A stretch of DNA of 64,000 bases from Phycisphaerae bacterium (GTDB taxonomy: Bacteria; Planctomycetota; Phycisphaerae; UBA1845; UTPLA1), in contig JAKLKO010000004.1 of NCBI GenBank assembly GCA_023150615.1, positions 62,001 through 126,000 of the forward strand. The letters run 5' to 3'. Under the pieces are notes generated by a model. It saw only the letters and a program-made list of their open reading frames with translations. It searched no databases and was not told where the DNA came from. The stretch's first letter is position 1, and every line of letters starts with the position of its first letter. A program made the position numbers and the translations under genes. Shown piece by piece: positions 63,762 through 64,000 of this stretch.

Positions 63762-64000
63762 GCCGTAACTTGTTTCGGTGTCGTTCGCGGAATACCGATG
63801 GCGAAACGGGTGCGATTCGCCGCAGAGTCGCGAGTCCGTTTCGTGACGCGGCGCGCGGCCGGTTGCAATCACCGGCGGCGAACTCGCGCGCCGGCCGGTG
63901 GCGAGGGCATCAAGTCCGGCGGTTGACATGATCGGCATCCGAGTTGTTACGCGGTTCCGGACCGCCCGGCGGAGCGAACCAACGCGCGGGCCGGGCCGTT
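63762..64000. other. Right-edge segment, no gene called
   Basis: The region upstream of the deacetylase-like gene holds no supported gene. A longer in-frame start for that gene (63929 or 63938) is possible but not favoured. The sequence ends before any neighbouring gene can be read. Confidence 0.4.

Overview
The window is a GC-rich (roughly two-thirds G+C), densely coding bacterial chromosome segment. A planctomycete-like origin (Planctomycetota, possibly the Phycisphaerae side) is the best guess. The reasons are a large secreted enzyme ending in a dockerin-like EF-hand pair, a membrane-anchored coiled-coil protein with a BRCT-like segment, many weak or absent Shine-Dalgarno sites, and large glycan genes whose starts overlap the preceding stop by four bases. 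This placement is inference from gene content; no rRNA or tRNA gene was seen.

Layout. 1-2128 (minus strand): a small operon of a SnoaL-like protein, a fused double-DinB protein, a RidA-like protein and the first codons of a gene leaving the left edge. 2718-7845 (plus): a five-gene set matching the UDP-ManNAc3NAcA branch (acetyltransferase, two UDP-sugar 2-epimerases, Gfo/Idh oxidoreductase, DegT aminotransferase), followed by a convergent Wzx-type flippase (7858-9420). 9894-25030 (plus): a long, tightly packed glycan run with two complete glutamine-dependent AsnB-type enzymes, a third AsnB-like protein without the catalytic cysteine, two methyltransferases, two glycosyltransferases, a FemAB-like transferase, a Wzy/WaaL-type polymerase or ligase, a polysaccharide deacetylase and a membrane-anchored SGNH hydrolase. 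25053-36426: head-to-head paralogous GT4 glycosyltransferases, further GT4 and GT2 enzymes, acyltransferase-like proteins, a secreted beta-helix protein and three more deacetylases.

36507-41233 (minus): a methyltransferase, a complete zinc-type ABC importer whose ATPase has a histidine-rich tail, and a secreted protein with an HERGH zincin motif. 41359-46531 (plus): housekeeping and sugar-nucleotide genes (UvrD/PcrA helicase, glucose-6-phosphate isomerase, mannose-1-phosphate guanylyltransferase, RuvX/YqgF). 46566-50091: a nucleoside-type ABC importer without its binding protein. 50473-51960: the coiled-coil/BRCT-like membrane protein. 52419-53807 (minus): mnmE. 53932-57189 (plus): a secreted GH15-type glucoamylase-like enzyme preceded by a perfect LacI-type palindrome. 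57201-63761 (minus): a DUF2079 membrane protein, a methyltransferase, a FemAB-like protein, a Wzt-type ABC ATPase and another deacetylase, probably a second glycan export module continuing past the right edge.

Taken together the window is mainly a surface-polysaccharide island. It appears to make an N-acetylated diamino-uronic acid precursor (the first dehydrogenase step is not in the window), assemble and decorate repeat units (amidation, methylation, acylation and deacetylation are all plausible), and export by two routes (Wzx/Wzy and Wzt-type ABC). Functions are assigned by reading motifs in the translated sequence; no database search was run.
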